Shown here: one piece after another, positions 1 to 8,800 of the stretch
Layout of the letters: each line of letters starts with the position of its first letter
How positions within the stretch are numbered: position 1 is the first letter of the stretch
Origin: Rodentolepis nana
Taxonomy: Eukaryota; Platyhelminthes; Cestoda; Cyclophyllidea; Hymenolepididae
NCBI GenBank assembly: GCA_900617975.1
Contig: UZAE01013239.1
Location: 1 to 24,884, forward strand
Direction of reading: 5' to 3'
DNA: 24,884 bases
Notes under the pieces: model-generated
What the model saw: only the letters and a program-made list of their open reading frames with translations
Databases searched by the model: none
Told to the model about the DNA's origin: nothing
Made by a program: the position numbers and the translations under genes

Positions 1-1347
1 GGGGGTGGGCACAAGTCTGCCAAAAAAAGTTCTGCAGCCCCATAACATACCTCCCACGTAGATGGAGAATTTGCGATTCCGCCACGAATGAACGAGTGAA
101 CGAACCAAGGCAAAGGAGGGTAAAAGCCGTCTGTGGAAAAATGATTAATTGCCTCTAAATAGACCAAGTAAGTATGCAATACAAGAAATATCACGGGCTT
201 GGAGTGGGGAGGGCAGGCGGAAAGAGACAAAAAAATTTTGTCCGCTTTCCTTTCTTTTCATTTTTCCCCGGACTATTCCCAACCCAATACTTCGTATAAA
301 TATTAACATCACCGCCCAGTATGATTGCCAGATGGGGGAAATTAACTCGACTACTATATTTACTTGCCAAGGCAGAGAGCACACCGATCTCTCGCCAATT
401 TGAGTTACAAAACGAAATTCCTTCCTGCGTTTCTTGGAATTTTTTTTTGGTAAGACCTCTCTTTGCTATATATCCGTCGGATAAGTTGACTATAACCTTA
501 TCTTGATCTAGTGAAAATTCAAGAGAAACTAGGTCGAAATATGTGCATTTTATCGGAAATCAAAGAAACCAGTTGACGCTATCGATGGGACCCTCAGACA
601 CTATGTTTAATGAGGACATTAAGGGTCTAATCTCCAGCTGGTTTAAATCTCGTGAGATTCAAGCGTAATTGAAATGCCGCATATCTGAATGCCATCCTCA
701 GCGTTGACATTAGCTCAATACGAGCTTACGAAGCTCTCCTCTGTCAAAAATGCTACCTATCGCATCAATTATATCTTTACTTAAAATTTAAAATAAGCCG
801 TATCAATAGAGACACTTTGTCTATTCAGTCGTTGGGATCAAAAAATTAATACTGATAAATAAATATTATCAAATACTGCTGGCTATTAGGCTCTGAACAG
901 GGTGGATAAGAACTTGTTATAAATCAGGGGTGAATCAAGTAAATCGAATTTTGTAAAAATGAACTGCACATTTAGTAAGCATTGTTGAGCTCAAATCATA
1001 TAGTGAAATGGAGTGAGATTTTTTGCCACCCCGATGGTGCACTCTGTGCCTCTCTCCTCCACCATTTGTTGGATTTGTATCACCTACTCCCCACAAATAA
1101 AATTATAAAATATTCATGTGCTCCTATTGGTAAAAGTATTAGTAATAACAAATCTTATCAGAGAGCCCCTGAAAAAGCTGTCTCATGTATTCTCTCCAAC
1201 TGGGAAGAAAAATGTATAATCCCATATCTAATAGACCTCTACTTGATCTGATCTATCCTGAACATGTTATAACCTAGCTTAAGCCATATATTCATCTGGG
1301 CAAGTAGTATAATATAATCCATTTTATTAATTATTTATATTTAAAAC
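1..1347. other. unassigned AT-rich sequence
   Basis: No gene is recognised here. Short open frames exist (the longest are 84 codons at 149-403 and 89 codons at 982-1251, both +), but their translations are low in information, overlap other frames and show no motif. The segment ends at the left target-site duplication of element A. I see no repeat shared with the rest of the window. Confidence 0.6.
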
Positions 1348-1361
1348 TATATTTTTAGTCC

Positions 1362-1432
1362 GGAGTGTGAGATAGACTTACCTCCACGTGGTGCACCCTG
1401 GGCAACGTATTCTCACACGGCAAAAAGTCTAT
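1362..1432 (+). ncRNA. HDV-like self-cleaving ribozyme, element A
   Basis: Pairing read by eye: P1 1362-1368 with 1393-1399 (first pair a G.U wobble, third pair an A/C mismatch in this copy); P2 1372-1379 with 1425-1432 (8 bp, perfect); P3 1380-1382 with 1390-1392, closing the 7-nt loop TCCACGT; P1.1 from the CC of that loop to the GG at 1400-1401; the strand GGGCAA; P4 1406-1410 with 1415-1419 (one mismatch); J4/2 with the presumed catalytic C at 1421. Position 1362 is also the first base of the element after its target-site duplication. The P1 mismatch may weaken cleavage in this copy. Confidence 0.82.
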
Positions 1433-1682
1433 AAACTGGCAGTTGACTTCTGACTTCAAACTGTCATGACCCCACTGTGTGACATATTCGACCCCTTCCT
1501 CAGTACTCATCTTACCTTTTCTCTACCTTTGTGTCTGTCTGTCTCTTTTATATCTTTGAATCACTCTTCTGTTCCCCCTCTCTACTTTTTCTCACTTTGA
1601 TGTTCTTCTCCTCTGTGAAGCTTGAAGTCAGCTAAAAGGGCTAATGATATGTATCATAAAGCCCGCCATTTGAAATAAATAA
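1362..1682 (+). mobile_element. SINE-like element A, full length (321 bp)
   Basis: Non-autonomous retroelement without an ORF. It starts with an HDV-like ribozyme (1362-1432), continues through a pyrimidine-rich body, and ends with the family 3' end: GGGCTAATGAT, a TGAT/ATCA hairpin, GCCATTTGAAAT and an AAATAAATA tail. It is flanked by near-identical 14-bp direct repeats, tatatttttagtcc (1348-1361) and tatacctttagtcc (1683-1696), 12 of 14 matching, read as a target-site duplication from target-primed reverse transcription. The body contains several TTTT runs, which argues against RNA polymerase III transcription. Both ends match the LINE at 2290-5857, whose machinery probably mobilised it (inference). 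Several differences from the other copies suggest an old insertion. Confidence 0.88.
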
Positions 1683-1696
1683 TATACCTTTAGTCC

Positions 1697-2275
1697 ATTT
1701 CATAGCTATTATGTGGATATTATGCGTAATTTAAAGCTTTGTGTTTAAAAATTTTTAATTTCATTACCAAACATTTGGAGGAAGGCATGCATAAATTTGA
1801 TGTTTTAGTCAATGCCAAATGATCAGTGGCAAATACTGTTTCTCTTTCCATACACTCGAGTAAAATTAAAGTTTGTTAAGAGGTTTGACTAAATAAAACA
1901 AGTTTAGAATGGTAGAAACCATGACTATATAGCGCAAAAATTCCATCAGATCTTAAGAACAGAAGCAAAGTGAGAATAAAATTCACCGATGCTTCAATAT
2001 AAGATAAAATCAAAATTGGGATCTAATTCTTAGAACTATTGAGAATTGATAACTTATAATTTGAGTGAATGTTGGTGAGCTTAGATATGTTGAAACCTTG
2101 TTAACTTGCCAAGTAATTTTTATATTGACTAACAAATTTGACAATTTACATTCTTAGCCTCTTTGTCATATTTCAATTGATTGATTAAATATGGAATTAT
2201 CAGAACATAAAAAGAAACAAACCAGCATATTTTCCCTCAACCACTATCTAAAACGCAGCCTAAATCCAAAGAAGC
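1697..2275. other. unassigned AT-rich sequence between element A and the LINE
   Basis: No open frame of note, no structured RNA and no repeat related to the rest of the window is seen. Confidence 0.6.
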
Positions 2276-2289
2276 ACTTTCAAAATATT
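2276..2289. repeat. LINE target-site duplication, left arm
   Basis: actttcaaaatatt here is identical to 5858-5871. The two 14-bp direct repeats bracket the minus-strand LINE exactly, showing a complete insertion by target-primed reverse transcription. Identity across all 14 bases is striking given how decayed the element is. Confidence 0.92.
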
Positions 2290-2381
2290 TTTTAAATGGC
2301 AGGCTTTGTGATATTTATCATTAGGCCTTAAACTTTGACTTCAGCTTCCCCAATGGGTGGGGGTACATTGATAGCAGTTAA
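2290..2381 (-). other. LINE 3' UTR and 3' terminus shared with the SINEs
   Basis: The last ~55 nt of the LINE (2290-2345) read as the SINE 3' end: a GAAGTCA block, GGCCTAATGAT, a TGAT-AAAT-ATCA hairpin, then GCCTGCCATTT and a short A-rich tail. Sharing of the 3' end is the usual signature of a LINE-SINE pair, where the LINE reverse transcriptase recognises that end. A small internal direct repeat (atagcagtt at about 2371-2379 and 2387-2395) lies next to the stop codon. Confidence 0.82.
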
Positions 2382-3099
2382 TTAATAGCAGTTCATTAGC
2401 CGTCTTCTAGCTTCCCAGAATCTCTGGGTTTCCGTCGTTGTCATTTGGGCTGGATACCGAATCAGGTGGGTCTTCTCCATTTCCTCATGTAGGTTACATT
2501 GGAGGCATGTGGGTTGAGTGTATACTCCCAATCTGTGAAGGTGTTTTGCCAAGCAATCGTGTCCGGTACGTAGTCTAAACTCAGCAATGGATTTGATTCT
2601 TGGCCAGTCGGGTATGTCGGAAAGTGCCACTGTCCACTGTTTCTCCTTTGTTAAAGCTTTAATTTCGTTGGACCTTGAGGTCTGGAATTCTTTCCTGATT
2701 AAGGCCTTCATTGTGTGGAAAGACATCGGCCGGTCCATGCTTTGCAAAATCGTTGTCCCCTTCTTAGCAAGTGTGTCAGCAAGCTCATTGCCTTTAATGC
2801 CACAGTGACCAGGAATCCACTGTAGGACCACTGTTTTGCTTTTCTCTCTCAGCAGCTGATAGAGTTTTCTACATTCCTTTATCTCAGCTGTTTTGGGTGG
2901 CTCTCTATTTCCAATTGAGTTTATTGCAGACTGTGAGTCCGAAAGTATCACCGATTTGGTGAATTTCGTATCCGGGCAACACAAGTGGCATTGTGCTATC
3001 CTAATGGCCTCTAATACCTTCGAAAGCGGATCTATTGTGTCCCGCTGGTGCGTAGAAAGAGAAGAGTTCAGAATAGACACCTGCACCAACGTTTGTCTG
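2382..3099 (-). pseudogene. LINE RNase H domain and C-terminal Cys/His cluster (broken)
   Basis: This is the 3' part of the LINE polyprotein. Reading down from 3099, the RNase H N-terminal strand (GAGVYSELFSFY) is in one frame, which ends at a stop near 3000. The rest follows in a second frame open from 3089 to 2382 (235 codons), so a one-base frameshift lies at about 3010-3030. Visible motifs are the catalytic-Asp strand VILSDSQSA (about 2917-2950) and WIPGHCGIKGNELAD (about 2776-2822), which holds the last acidic residue. The first catalytic Asp (a TDGS-type motif in this family) is absent because the domain is cut at the SINE boundary. The C-terminus has CLQCNLHEEMEKTHLIRYP, a CxxC...H cluster in which the usual last Cys appears to be Tyr. 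The domain would degrade RNA in RNA-DNA hybrids; this copy cannot be functional. Confidence 0.9.
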
Positions 3100-3111
3100 T
3101 TTCAAATGGCA

Positions 3112-3298
3112 GGCGTTATGATAGGTATCATTAGCCCTTTAGTTGACTTCGGGCTTCACAGAAAGGAAAATGAACCTCAAAGTGGCAAAACGTCGAGAGG
3201 GGGACAGAATAATGATTCACAGACGTAAGAGACAGACAGACACAAAGGTAGAAAACGGTGAGGTGAGTACGGAGTCAGAAGTCAACTGCCAGTTTATA
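3112..3298 (-). repeat. 187-bp exact direct repeat, copy 1 (left of an N)
   Basis: Positions 3112-3298 and 3300-3486 appear identical base for base over 187 bp and are separated only by the N at 3299. Exact identity amid otherwise diverged copies suggests two contig ends that overlap but were not merged, rather than a biological duplication. Confidence 0.9.
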
Positions 3299-3299
3299 N

Positions 3300-3486
3300 G
3301 GCGTTATGATAGGTATCATTAGCCCTTTAGTTGACTTCGGGCTTCACAGAAAGGAAAATGAACCTCAAAGTGGCAAAACGTCGAGAGGGGGACAGAATAA
3401 TGATTCACAGACGTAAGAGACAGACAGACACAAAGGTAGAAAACGGTGAGGTGAGTACGGAGTCAGAAGTCAACTGCCAGTTTATA
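3300..3486 (-). repeat. 187-bp exact direct repeat, copy 2 (right of an N)
   Basis: Second arm of the exact repeat described at 3112-3298. It begins inside the SINE 3' end and runs into the ribozyme P2' strand, so its outer edge has no biological boundary. Confidence 0.9.
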
Positions 3487-3554
3487 GACTTTTTTGCCTA
3501 TGAGTATACGTTGCCCAGGATGCACCACGTGGAGGTAAGTCTATCGCACATCCC
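3484..3554 (-). ncRNA. HDV-like ribozyme, nested copy G, with compensatory P1 change
   Basis: Same fold as the other copies: P1 3548-3554 with 3517-3523, P2' at 3484-3491, P3 closing loop TCCACGT, strand GGGCAA, P4 with a one-base loss on its 3' side. P1 reads GGGATGT with GCATCCT instead of the family GGGGTGT with GCACCCT. The fourth pair has gone from G-C to A-U by changes on both strands (3551 and 3520), so P1 stays fully paired. This is covariation support for the helix. Confidence 0.87.
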
Positions 3555-4211
3555 ACCATTCCATTGTTGTCGCACCAGTTTGCTAGTAGTTTAAGAGCAC
3601 AATTTAGGTCACTTTCCGTCCTCTCCTGAGCGTTTTTCTTAGGGGCAGAATACCATAGAACAAGATCATCTGCATAAAGTAAGCACTTGATGCCCGTGAC
3701 TGTCTGTACCAATTCGGCTGTCATTGATGAAGACATTGAAAAGAGTGCAGCTTGTGACAGGTCCCTGTGGAAGGCCTGTTTGTAAAAGATTGGATTTTGA
3801 TAGAGCATTTCCATATCTAACTTTACATGTTCTTTGTCTAATGAATGATTTTATCCAATTTAGCATGTTATGCTTCATACCAATCTTCGCTAATTTTAGA
3901 ATTAGCTCCTCTTTCCATACTAAGTCATATGCTGATGAATCTTTGATGTGTTGGGAGAAAGTGGCTACTTGTTGGTTAATTGATCTTTGCGACCTAAAAC
4001 CTGCTTGTTCACTCCTAAGAATATTGTTGGTCTCAAGGAACCAGGTCAGCTTCCTGTTAACCATCCTTTCCACAAGTTTAAGCCTATAGTTGTCAAAGTT
4101 GCTAGGGTCTTTGCCCTTTTTCAGTACTGGTATTACATTGGCAACTTGGTTAGGTACAAGACTGGTCTCCCAGATTTTGTTGAAAGTGTCAGCACAGTTT
4201 CCTTGGCTGTT

Positions 4212-4289
4212 GGTCCCATTCTTATTAGAAATTCCGAATGAATACGGTGTGGTTCCATTCTAATTAGAAACTCTGGATGAATACCGTCT
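4212..4289 (-). repeat. 39-bp tandem duplication in the RT coding region
   Basis: Units 4212-4250 and 4251-4289 align along their length (shared cores ATTAGAAA and GATGAATAC types) with several mismatches. 39 bp is 13 codons, so the translation shows EFLIRM twice without loss of frame. The divergence shows the duplication is old. Confidence 0.8.
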
Positions 4290-4305
4290 CCGCCAGGAGA
4301 CTTCT

Positions 4306-4375
4306 TGCACTTTAGCTGTTTTATCGCATCATTAAGTTTTTGCACTTTAACTGTTTTATCGCAGCATTAAGTTCG
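4306..4375 (-). repeat. 35-bp tandem duplication in the RT coding region
   Basis: Units 4306-4340 and 4341-4375 share TGCACTTTARCTGTTTTATC and a following GCATTAAG-like block. 35 is not a multiple of three, so this duplication shifts the frame. The peptide AIKQLKCK therefore appears once in each of two frames. Confidence 0.8.
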
Positions 4376-4984
4376 CAAGATCTGAATGGTTCAGTTAATA
4401 CATTATTTGGTGTTGCGTCTCCCTTTATTTCACCACACTGTCTTACTTGTATTTTTATATCTCTTGAAGGATTTCTGACAAAAGGGTTCTTTTGCTTGTG
4501 GGAATTGAACCTCGCAAAGCAGTTAGCTATTTCGAAGTTAGTGGCGAGCGGTTTGTCGTTTAAGCTCACCGGTTCTTTCTTGGATCTTTCCCTGTTGTTT
4601 TGGAGATTACCCAGAAATTTGAAAGTGCGTTAGCTATCACTTTGATAGTTGATATTTGAGATGAACTTGTCGAAGGAAATCCGTTTAGTTTGTAAGATGG
4701 CTTGCCTTAGGACACCTGATTTTCGTCTCCAGGCTTGTACGTCTTTCGTTCTTCCAGTCTGATCAGCAGTGTTGCGAAGGACGTCCCGCTTTCTTTTCAG
4801 TTCCTCAAGGTGTCTAGACCAAAACACTCGATAGTGTTTAGTCTTGCCTCTGGGAATAGTTTTCTTTGCACATCGGATCATAATATTCGTGATATCAGTG
4901 CAAAGTTTGTCAGGATGTTGGTTGAAGTTGAGGGACTTGTGTGAAGTTCATTCTCTAAAAGGTTTATGAATCTAGGCCAGTCAG

Positions 4985-5758
4985 CCTTCTTGAAGTTCCA
5001 TGATAGCTTAGTTGGCACTTTCCCTGTCATGCTTTTGCTGCCGAAGTTAATACTAGCAATGACCGGTTTGTGACCAGAACCAGGATTGTCAATTATTTTG
5101 CGGTGTGTATGCTCGCTGATGTCGCTTGAAGCCAGGAGTAAGTCAAGAGTTGTTCTGGTTCCACATAGTGCAGATATGTAGCCGGATCCTCATTGCTGTA
5201 AATAAGTTCCAGAGGGTTGCTGTTTAGCATGTCTTCGATTTCCTTTCCAGCTGTGTTTGTATTCTTTTAGCCCAATCTGGTGGAATGGGCGTTGAAGTCT
5301 CCTTATAATACAATTCTGTGTGAGATGTTCAGAAAATCAAAGTTGGGACAATTCTGAGGTGGATTATAGAATGCATACATCTTGAAGTAGTTTTGACATT
5401 TCCAAACATTTAATCTGATTATTTCACATTTGTCTTGTGTTGAGCCCATACTCTTGATTAGATCGTAGTGTGAGGTGAGGCCTTCTATTACTCCAGTCTG
5501 AATTCCACTTGCAACTTGCCGGTATTTAGGTAGATTGTACAGGGTGTAACCTGGGAATTGGTAGTATTTCAGTTTGTCATCCGAAATGTTTGCTTCCATA
5601 ATTGTGAAAATGTCTACATCATAGGTTTGTAGGATTTTCTGGACTTGGATCTTCTTGTCCGGTGACATCCCTCCAGCATTCCACTGAAGGATCTGTAGAC
5701 GTTGTGATTTGCCCTGACGAGGGCGATTTCTCTTATAGCTTTGTTTCAAGCTAATCAT
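4985..5758 (-). pseudogene. LINE APE-type endonuclease domain (broken)
   Basis: This is the N-terminal domain, which nicks the target DNA to prime reverse transcription. The first Met (codon at 5758) follows the ribozyme by 27 nt, and translation is open to a stop at 5303-5305 (151 codons). Motifs are LQILQWNAGG near residue 22 (metal-binding Asn region), IMEANI (catalytic Glu) and then, beyond the TAA at 5303, GDFNAHS (about 5282-5302). A second TAA lies at 5267-5269. A frameshift at about 5160-5190 is followed by TTLDLLLASSDIS and SGHKPVIAS (about 5055-5081), the catalytic His motif. All main APE motifs can be seen but in two frames with two stops. Confidence 0.91.
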
Positions 5759-5785
5759 AATAAATAGAAGTCAAAATGCTGAGTG

Positions 5786-5857
5786 ATAGACTTTTTTGCC
5801 GTCTGAAGATACGTTGTCCAGGGTGCACCACGTCGAGATAAGTCTATCGCGCACCCC
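5786..5857 (-). ncRNA. HDV-like ribozyme at the LINE 5' end
   Basis: Minus-strand pairing: P1 GGGGTGC (5851-5857) with GCACCCT (5820-5826), 7 bp including a first G.U wobble and a C-G where the SINEs have U.G; P2 5840-5847 with 5786-5793 (8 bp, perfect); P3 5837-5839 with 5827-5829; L3 5830-5836; P4 CGTAT/AGACG with one mismatch; then GGCAAAAAA containing the presumed catalytic C. L3 is TCGACGT and the core strand GGACAA, against TCCACGT and GGGCAA in most SINE copies, so P1.1 is weakened here. Position 5857 is the exact element start next to the target-site duplication. It sits immediately upstream of the ORF, as HDV-like ribozymes do in R2- and RTE-type elements (known). Confidence 0.85.
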
Positions 5858-5871
5858 ACTTTCAAAATATT
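5858..5871. repeat. LINE target-site duplication, right arm
   Basis: actttcaaaatatt, identical to 2276-2289. It abuts the first nucleotide of the ribozyme, fixing the LINE 5' end at 5857. Confidence 0.92.
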
Positions 5872-8800
5872 AAAAAACTTTAATAACAAGATTTCAAAGT
5901 AGCAACTCGAGCTGTATGAGTTATTTAGTACCCAAACTTCGAAAATTCAGTCTCGCATTCTCTTGGCAAATACAAGGAGTTTTTGTGTCAAATCAAAATT
6001 TCGGTAAGGCCATGTTATAAAATGAACCAAAGTAATCATTTAAACAAGTCGCTGCTATTGATACATTCATTTCTTATCCATCTTATAAATGCTATTGTAT
6101 TATAAGTGTATGTAGGAGAAATATCTCGCAAAACCCTTCACTGGCCTTAATAAACAGGAAATGATGAATGCATTGAGGAGATAAGGACTCACCAGTGGTT
6201 CATCATTACGTAAACTGTCTGCTCTTTTGATCTTCGCTCACTCTTATTTTATATCCATTTTTCCTTGTTAACAGTCCCTTGATAAGATATAATTTTGAAA
6301 TACTGCAAGAAACAATAAAATTTTTTAATAAAGCTATCTAAACCAAGCTAGCTTGAAAGGCTTCTATAAATTGGTTTAAATACTAAAATTTAAAAATCAC
6401 CTTTCTTAATTTCCCCTAATATGGCAATATCTTAAAAAGTCTTAATCAAGTAATATTTTCATTTAAATACTATTTAGGTTTGTGGGAATTCGGTATCTAA
6501 CGGTAAGTCGTCGGATCGTTTTAATATTTAGTTCATTATATTCTGTAGAGAAAACGCCTAAGGCGGTTTAAACAATTGATTTTGTTTTTTTACATGAAAT
6601 TTTATTGATTCCCCATTTGAAGTATTCACCATGTTAGATCCAGATTTTCGGATTATATCAACACCTATTCTCCGTATCACACAAGATTTTGTCCAATACT
6701 TTCTAGCGCTTATGTGATTTATGGAGAATATTTCATTGCAATAGATTATTAAACTACGTTCGAAGTAGTTTGCTTATAAGTAAACGAGATATAGTATAAT
6801 TTGACAACTTTGTAAACTAAGTTATGGGATTTCAAATGCCTTTTTTTCAATAAAATTTCAATTGCTTTTGAGACTTTTCTGCAGCATGAAGTGCAGTCTT
6901 TTTCTCTTCTTCACACCAAGCATTGGGAGGGCTCGATTCTCACATGCTGGTTCCCTCGGATGATTTCTAACTTCTGATGTTGACTCTTCTCGGATAATTA
7001 AGAGGAGGCATCAATAACAAGGATATCCATCTCATGTTCATTTTACTTCGAAATAACTTTTGAAAAAGTGCATTGGTGCAATCAGACATTGTTATAACAC
7101 GTAAATGAAAGACCTTACCATCACATGTATATGACATATATTATCCATATCTCGGCTTTAGTAATAGAATCCAATGTAGACAATTCATGTGCCTAAATTT
7201 ACTGGTTCACGTAGACTGACTTTCCAATACTTCATCATCTCAGTTCTTGCCACTTATCTATACCAGGATATTGAATATGAATCTGATTGAATGAAAAAAC
7301 TAATTTATTCGTAATCATTCCACAAGCCCATGTGGTGAGAAAAGAAAACGCCCACAAGGAAAATTTTCTATAAAATATTTTCTGGTGCCTTCATCACTGG
7401 AGATTTATTTGAAAGCTATATTGAAATATTGTTATTATCTAAAATTAGAACCGATTAGCCGAATACGGAACATAAACACTGATAATTTTTCCGTTTTAAT
7501 TACCTAATAGCCGAAATAGTTATTTGCAGATTCTAATTATGCATCGAAAGTTAGGGGTTTTCTTATAAGAGGTCAACAGTATATAGAACTTCCTCTGGTA
7601 GTGCGATACCATACGCAGTTAACTCAACCACTTGAAAAGGCTAAGAATACATTTTCCATTCTCAAGAGCATAAATAATAGTAAAGGTTATTATTGTTCAT
7701 ATTTTGGACTGAACAAATGTAAAAAACGACAATGATAAAGTTGTTTCATGGAGTTTTAAAAATTGGGGCTTGCCGTCCTGTGATCTTGTATCCATATAAA
7801 TGATCGTATTTGACTCCATAGTTATTGAAATTATGATTTCCGATTGGAGTGATTTTAAAGGTGATTGGGTAAATAGTGTTTGTTTCACTAATTGTGCTTC
7901 TCACGAATTCATTAGAAGTCGTCTGAAAGTTCATCAAAGCCAATATCAGAATTTAACAAAATTGAAAGATGGGTGTTGATGTTGCTCCCTTTTCTATCTA
8001 TATCGCTCTAAGGTATACATTATTCATTGAGGTCTTCAACGTACTTTTCAACATGAAGCAGACTGCGACAAGTCGGCAACGTTTAATTTTCAAACAGAAA
8101 CTACGGGAACTTATCTGTCAGGCGATAGGAATTTGACGCATCCAGAAGCTGCCGGTAATTCCATTATGTTTATGTAAACACACCCACTCAGGCATTGCTG
8201 GCATACAGATAATGACCCCGTAATGGAAGGGGAAACGAAGTGGATTCCTGGAATTGGGTTGAGGAATGCTAAATTTGTAGAAGGAAAAATTAACCTGTGG
8301 GTGGTCTTTTCCATCGAAGACACACTTTCCTTGCATGCGTTTTCTCGCCTTTTAATTTCGTTCCTTCAATTTCTTTCTATGGTAGCTCAGTTCAGCCGAA
8401 TATCTCAACTTTCATGTGAAGACGTTTACTTCTCCCCTCGTAAATAGACCGAATCGGAACTCTTCCGCAAAGTAAACAATAAATAGGCTCTTTTGTAAAA
8501 TATTTAGGCGAAATGTCACTTCCATGAAATTGCAGTAAAAACAACAGTTGAATCTCAATTGCTACTCGTGATCTACGTTATTCTTAAACTTTAAGGCAAC
8601 AATAATATATGGAAATTCTCAGTCTTTTCTTAATTTTTACGAATTTGAGTTATAATAAAATATTTTACTAAAAGACGAAGCAGTTAGATATATTGCTTTT
8701 TAAATCCTCTCACTTTAGTGGCTATGTGATAGTAGGGCGATAGCGTTACTTGAAGGTTAATAGTAGTAAATAAAGTGTTCGGTGAAATTTTACATTTTAG

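Larger units (their letters stand above)
3100..3554 (-). mobile_element. Nested SINE-like copy G inside the LINE
   Basis: This copy has the family 3' end at 3100-3150 (GCCTGCCATTTGAAA on the minus strand), the pyrimidine-rich body and the 5' ribozyme at 3484-3554. As assembled it is 455 bp because 187 bp are repeated around an N; without that it would be about 267 bp. It lacks roughly 50 bp of the body between the CTGACT and GTACTCACC blocks seen in the other copies. No target-site duplication is visible. LINE coding sequence on the two sides is not contiguous: the right side ends just after the RT YADD region (NNGMV) and the left side resumes inside RNase H, so LINE sequence was lost at this site. 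Confidence 0.85.
3555..4984 (-). pseudogene. LINE linker and reverse transcriptase domain (broken)
   Basis: From high to low coordinates: an EN-RT linker rich in basic residues (open at 4630-4881), then the RT N-terminal region with KSPGGDGIHPEFL (about 4275-4306), QAGFRSQRSINQQV (in 3666-4073), the primer-grip side LPQGPVTSCTLFN (about 3736-3780) and the catalytic box LLYADDLVLW with YADD at 3665-3676. The reading frame changes several times, including between LPQG and YADD. Around SSAYDLVW, residues that normally include the motif A catalytic Asp are missing, an apparent short in-frame deletion. The C-terminal RT/thumb part is absent because the coding sequence stops at SINE copy G. The protein would copy the element RNA at the nicked target; this copy is inactive. 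Confidence 0.9.
2290..5857 (-). mobile_element. Decayed non-LTR retrotransposon (LINE, I/Jockey-like), full 5' end
   Basis: On the minus strand the order is: HDV-like ribozyme (5786-5857), a ~100-nt 5' leader, an APE-type endonuclease, a linker, a reverse transcriptase, RNase H, a C-terminal cysteine/histidine cluster and a ~90-nt 3' UTR. The endonuclease begins about 20 residues after the first Met and no gag-like ORF precedes it, so this looks like a single-ORF element. The perfect 14-bp target-site duplication shows that it inserted at full length at the 5' end. It is now dead: in-frame stops, several frameshifts, small tandem duplications, loss of RT motif A, and a deletion between RT and RNase H where SINE copy G sits. 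The EN+RT+RNase H architecture fits the I/Jockey/ingi-type groups. Exact clade assignment needs a phylogeny. Confidence 0.93.

Noticed and set aside
149..403. Small open frames outside the retroelements as host genes (for example 149-403, 982-1251, 12803-13066, 14543-14854, 23142-23462)
   Set aside because: They are short, overlap open frames on the other strand, are low in complexity or repeat-driven, and show no domain motif or splice-consistent partner.
1362..1682. MITE (DNA transposon) origin for the short elements
   Set aside because: There are no terminal inverted repeats. AAAT-type tails, ~9-14 bp target-site duplications and ends shared with a LINE indicate retrotransposition.
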